A stretch of DNA of 8,559 nt from an uncultured Spirochaetaceae bacterium (lineage in GTDB: Bacteria > Spirochaetota > Spirochaetia > Treponematales > Treponemataceae): contig CADBRC010000361.1 of assembly GCA_902796985.1 (NCBI GenBank), positions 1 through 8,559 on the forward strand, written 5' to 3'. Made by a program: the position numbers and the translations under genes. Positions within the stretch are counted from its first letter, which is position 1. Each line of letters begins with the position of its first letter. The notes under the pieces were generated by a model. It was not told the origin of the DNA, ran no database searches, and saw only the letters and a program-made list of their open reading frames with translations. Shown in pieces: positions 5,801 to 8,559 of the stretch.

Positions 5801-6871
5801 ATGAGACTTGCCCTGTATATGCTCAGGAGGTTCTTTGCGATATTTGTAGCCTCCATGTTCTTCTTTACCCTCATCCTCATCCTTACGGACCTTCTGATGA
5901 ACATTTGGGGCTATATCTCCAATGAGGCAGAGCCAGCCCTCGTTGCGAGAATCCTCCTGTACTACATCCCCAAGAGTTTATGGTACTCCCTGCCCATATC
6001 CGTGCTTTTCGCCACTGCATACATGCTCAGTGACTTCTATGCAAACAATGAACTGCTTGCTCTCTTCGCGTCCGGCATATCGATTTTCCGGTTTGCTTTC
6101 CCCCTCCTCATAATCTCTGTGTTTATGAGCGCCGCAATGTTCTTCCTGGATGACCGTCTGGTGACCCGGACTTACGCGGAGAAAACCCGGCTCCAGGCTG
6201 CTGCGCTCCACAAGGAGAAGGATTTTGACAGTAAGGATATCGTTGTCATAAGCGAGGGCGGAAAGATGATTTACAAGGCGGAATTCTTTGACAGCAAGAA
6301 TGACCGCCTTCTTTCCCTCTTTGTCCTCTACCGGGGAAACAGCCGGGGATTTGACGGACTGCTTTATGCGGACAGCGCGGAGTGGAGCTATGACCACTGG
6401 AAGCTCTCGAGAAGCTGCTTTTACCGAAAGGAGGGAGAAGGTTACTCTGCGGGTGATGCGGACTATGACCATCTTTTCCGCCTCACGGAGCCGCCTGAGT
6501 CTTTCAGGAGCAGCACCATCAACGTGGAGGAAGTCCGCGTGGCAGAAGCCAGGGACTACATACGGCGGCTTGAGAAGTCCGGCCTCCCTTCCAGCGATGC
6601 AAAGGCCGTGTACTACAAGAAATTCTCGTTCCCCATGGTCGTCGTTGTCGTTGTGCTGCTTGCTGTTGCCCTCAGCGGCAAGACCCGCAAGAACGTCCTC
6701 CTTGTCAGCCTTGGCCTGTGCATCTCGGCAGTCGTCCTCTTCTATGTCATGCAGATGATGACCATGCTCATGGCGAGGTTCGGTACCGTCCCTCCCGCTT
6801 TCGGCGGCTGGTTTCCTGTCATCTTCTTCATATTTCTCAGCGTGCTCCTTCTGCGTTATACACGGACCTGA
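5801..6871 (+). CDS. LptF/LptG-family permease (second of the pair)
   Basis: This 356-residue membrane protein has the standard length and layout of the YjgP/YjgQ family. Three hydrophobic segments lie at about 11-33, 58-79 and 98-116, followed by a soluble periplasmic region of about 160 residues (118-277), and three more segments lie at about 278-293, 297-318 and 337-352. The stretch DFYANNELLALFASGIS (78-94) matches the family signature found in the first permease as DNEILILRASGI. It starts four bases after the upstream permease stop, so the two are almost certainly co-translated and form a heterodimer with an ATPase encoded elsewhere. In Gram-negative bacteria such pairs move lipopolysaccharide from the inner membrane to a periplasmic bridge. 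Well-studied treponemes lack classical LPS, so the cargo may be another glycolipid. By position it would be the LptG partner, but sequence alone does not decide this. Confidence 0.9.
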   Translation: MRLALYMLRRFFAIFVASMFFFTLILILTDLLMNIWGYISNEAEPALVARILLYYIPKSLWYSLPISVLFATAYMLSDFYANNELLALFASGISIFRFAFPLLIISVFMSAAMFFLDDRLVTRTYAEKTRLQAAALHKEKDFDSKDIVVISEGGKMIYKAEFFDSKNDRLLSLFVLYRGNSRGFDGLLYADSAEWSYDHWKLSRSCFYRKEGEGYSAGDADYDHLFRLTEPPESFRSSTINVEEVRVAEARDYIRRLEKSGLPSSDAKAVYYKKFSFPMVVVVVVLLAVALSGKTRKNVLLVSLGLCISAVVLFYVMQMMTMLMARFGTVPPAFGGWFPVIFFIFLSVLLLRYTRT

Positions 6872-6897
6872 GTTTTTACTGGAAGAAATCTGCTCCT

Positions 6898-6908
6898 TGC
6901 TATATAAT
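6898..6908 (+). promoter_or_regulatory. Candidate extended -10 / TATAAT overlapping the binding-protein start region
   Basis: TATAAT lies at 6903-6908, and an overlapping extended -10 form (TG-C-TATATA) covers 6898-6906. The 17-base-spaced -35 position (6880-6885, TGGAAG) is poor. Transcription would start around 6913-6915, essentially at the ATG at 6915, which would make the message leaderless. Confidence 0.35.
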
Positions 6909-6914
6909 GGGAAT

Positions 6915-7937
6915 ATGAAATTTCGTCTCCTTTCTGTTCTTGCTGTCCTGATGTCTGCTTTTGTCCTGTCTTCCTGTATGGGGAAGGTCAAATCTTCCTC
7001 CCGAGGTGAAGGAAACCCTTCGCATGGCGGGGAGAGGATTATCGTCGGCTTCTCGCAGATTGGGGCGGAGAGCGCATGGCGGATATACAATACCAGGGAC
7101 ATGCAGGCGGCTGCGCAGAAAGCGGGCATCCAGCTGCTTTATGCAAATGCAGAACAGAAGCAGGAGAAACAGATAAAGGACATACGCAGCTTCATCATGT
7201 ATCAGGTGGATGTCATCGCGTTTGTTCCGATAGTACAGGACGGATGGGGTAACGTTCTGGAAGAGGCGCGGGATGCGGGCATACCCGTCATAGTATGTGA
7301 CAGGAGGATAAACTCCGAGTATGACGGATTGTATGCAGGATACGTCGGTACCGACAGCAGGGAGGAAGGCCGTCATGCTGCCCGCTTCCTCATCCGCAAA
7401 TACGCCGGCTCCATCGGAAAAGTCAATATTCTGGAACTGCGGGGAACGGACGGGGCTTCTGCCTCTGACGGCCGCATCGAGGGCTTCCGCGAAATCCTGG
7501 CATCGGACTCCCGCTTCAGCATCATCTGTTCGGAGAGCGGAGACTTTATGCGGAGCCGGGGCGAGGAGATAGCGAGAAAAATTCTTTCTGCCGGGCAAGG
7601 CTTTGTCATTGACGGCCAGAAGATTGATGCGGTTTTCTCCTGCAACGACGGAATGACGCTCGGCCTCCTGGATGTACTGGGGCAGCAGGGCATTGTGACG
7701 GGTACGGGTAGTCCCATAACGATAGTCACGGTTGATGCCCAGCAGGAGGCCGTGGACAGGCTCAAGGACGGCCGCATTAACTGCGTCGTCGAATGTAACC
7801 CGGAGCAGGGAGATGTCATCATGGGACTGGTTCGGAATCTCGCTGCCGGGGAGGAAATCCCCCGGTCTACGATTGTCGGCGGAAAGATTTTCACGGAATA
7901 TGACGACCTGTCATACCTGCCGGAACGAAAATATTAA
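6915..7937 (+). CDS. YtfQ-like sugar-binding lipoprotein (periplasmic binding protein, type 1 fold)
   Basis: This 340-residue protein should capture a sugar in the periplasm, anchored by a lipid, for an ABC importer or a sensor. Residues 1-21 are a lipoprotein signal peptide: basic MKFR, a hydrophobic core and lipobox LSSC with C21 as the lipidated residue. The mature protein matches the galactofuranose-binding YtfQ family block by block: ESAWR (52-56), QKQEKQIKDIRSF (81-93), VPIVQDGWGNVLEEARDAGIPV (104-125), DRRI (129-132), ELRGTDGASASDGR (174-187), SGDFMRSRGEE (208-218), CNDGM (243-247) and TVDAQQEAVDRLKDG (272-286). The conserved Trp/Arg and Asp/Asn sites suggest a hexose-like ligand, but the ligand is inferred. 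ATG 6915 is chosen because it gives a proper signal peptide; a TTG at 6897 would add six poor residues. Shine-Dalgarno support is weak (GGG four bases upstream). A gene for a sensor-like protein follows 12 bases later. Confidence 0.93.
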   Translation: MKFRLLSVLAVLMSAFVLSSCMGKVKSSSRGEGNPSHGGERIIVGFSQIGAESAWRIYNTRDMQAAAQKAGIQLLYANAEQKQEKQIKDIRSFIMYQVDVIAFVPIVQDGWGNVLEEARDAGIPVIVCDRRINSEYDGLYAGYVGTDSREEGRHAARFLIRKYAGSIGKVNILELRGTDGASASDGRIEGFREILASDSRFSIICSESGDFMRSRGEEIARKILSAGQGFVIDGQKIDAVFSCNDGMTLGLLDVLGQQGIVTGTGSPITIVTVDAQQEAVDRLKDGRINCVVECNPEQGDVIMGLVRNLAAGEEIPRSTIVGGKIFTEYDDLSYLPERKY

Positions 7938-7949
7938 GGCGGTAGCTTC

Positions 7950-8559
7950 ATGGCCAGCAAATCAAAGAGCCTTAAGAACAGCCTCCGCTATTCTCTTGTC
8001 TTCATGATACTGCTGATGGTCGTTCCAACCGTGTACTCGGTGGCGGTGTTCAGCTTTTACACGATGCGATACGACAGGATTATCATGAACGTAAGCTCGG
8101 CAAACAATTTGAGCAAGGTTGCCAAGGAAGAGCTTGAAGGCGAAATCTGGGATATTGTCTCCGGACTCAAGTCTTTCAACAGTGGCCGCCAGTACCAGCT
8201 CCTAAGGCAGATACGGGTTGGCATAGCGGACATGCAGAAGGGAACCTCCGAGGGAAGCAGAGAAATCCTTGAGGTCGCAAGCCGGACAGAGAAAACCCTT
8301 GAGAAGTACGTGGAGCTTCTGGGACGGCAGATAGAGGACAGGGAAAGCGTATCCAAGAACGAGGAAGTCATGGAACAGATAAGGGGCGTCTCGTCTCTCT
8401 TGGGCGATATTTTCCAGGAATACATCGTGGCTGAGATAGAGTCAGCGGAGTCGGCAAATAACAACATTCGCCAGCAGTCCTTCAATATCTTCTTGATTCA
8501 GATAGGCATAAGTATGCTCGCATTTCTCATAGCGGTATATGCTTTCTCAAACCTGTCTA
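7950..8559 (+). CDS. Membrane sensor protein, probable sensor histidine kinase, N-terminal part (3' end outside window)
   Basis: The frame stays open from ATG 7950 to the window edge, giving 203 residues. The start is supported by AAGGCGG at 7936-7942, which overlaps the upstream stop. Residues 16-38 form a first membrane segment; about 40-177 are hydrophilic and rich in Glu, Arg and Leu, probably a helical extracytoplasmic sensor region; about 178-199 form a second membrane segment. The stretches MRYDRIIMNVSSANNLSK (39-56), EIWDIVSGLKSF (65-76) and FQEYIVAEIESAE (156-168) resemble input domains of sensor histidine kinases that lie beside sugar-binding protein genes in Firmicutes and spirochaetes. 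No kinase domain is visible because the gene is cut, so a methyl-accepting or other two-helix sensor is possible. Its place just after a sugar-binding lipoprotein gene suggests the binding protein presents ligand to this receptor. Confidence 0.75.
   Translation, partial: MASKSKSLKNSLRYSLVFMILLMVVPTVYSVAVFSFYTMRYDRIIMNVSSANNLSKVAKEELEGEIWDIVSGLKSFNSGRQYQLLRQIRVGIADMQKGTSEGSREILEVASRTEKTLEKYVELLGRQIEDRESVSKNEEVMEQIRGVSSLLGDIFQEYIVAEIESAESANNNIRQQSFNIFLIQIGISMLAFLIAVYAFSNLS

Noticed and set aside
4546..5904. 452-codon open frame on the - strand opposite the first permease
   Set aside because: The predicted protein is rich in His, Arg and Glu with no recognisable domain, and it lies wholly antisense to a clear membrane-protein gene and the start of the next. 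It is explained by codon bias of the sense genes.
6897..6914. TTG start for the binding protein at 6897
   Set aside because: It would put polar residues before the signal peptide, and no ribosome-binding site supports it.
5978..7129. 383-codon open frame on the - strand opposite the second permease and the binding-protein start
   Set aside because: It spans two confident sense genes and the gap between them, shows no family motif and has no convincing ribosome-binding site.

Overview
The window is a compact bacterial segment with every gene on the + strand. The order cheA-cheW-cheX-cheY, a CheX-type CheY-P phosphatase, a CheW carrying a CheR-like tail and a lipobox lipoprotein together point to a spirochaete, most likely a Treponema of moderate GC content (host- or gut-associated lineages are plausible). 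The genus is inferred from gene order and protein motifs, not from a search.

Region 1 (1-3455) is the distal part of a chemotaxis operon. It holds the 3' end of cheA (kinase ATP-binding and regulatory domains), a long cheW-cheR-like fusion, cheX and cheY, and ends at a strong intrinsic terminator. CheA autophosphorylates under control of receptors coupled through CheW, CheY carries the phosphate to the flagellar motor, and CheX removes it. A TATAAT box in the cheW-cheX gap could give cheX-cheY extra expression.

Region 2 (3400-3604) is a 205-base non-coding gap. It contains the cheY terminator, a perfect 10-bp inverted repeat, a second terminator-like hairpin and a TATAAT box close to the dut start.

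Region 3 (3605-6871) holds dut (dUTPase), then two tandem LptF/LptG-family permease genes that probably form the two transmembrane subunits of one lipid/glycolipid export ABC transporter. The first permease has an unusual ~197-residue hydrophilic N-terminal extension with a seven-copy heptapeptide tandem repeat. A weak terminator or attenuator overlaps the dut stop codon.

Region 4 (6872-8559) starts a sugar-sensing or uptake locus: a YtfQ-like sugar-binding lipoprotein, followed 12 bases later by the N-terminal half of a membrane protein resembling the input module of a sensor histidine kinase, cut by the window end.

No tRNA, rRNA, CRISPR array or insertion sequence was seen. Most of the window looks like ordinary core genome. 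The best candidates for novelty are the CheW-CheR-like fusion with eroded catalytic motifs and the repeat-bearing extension of the first permease.
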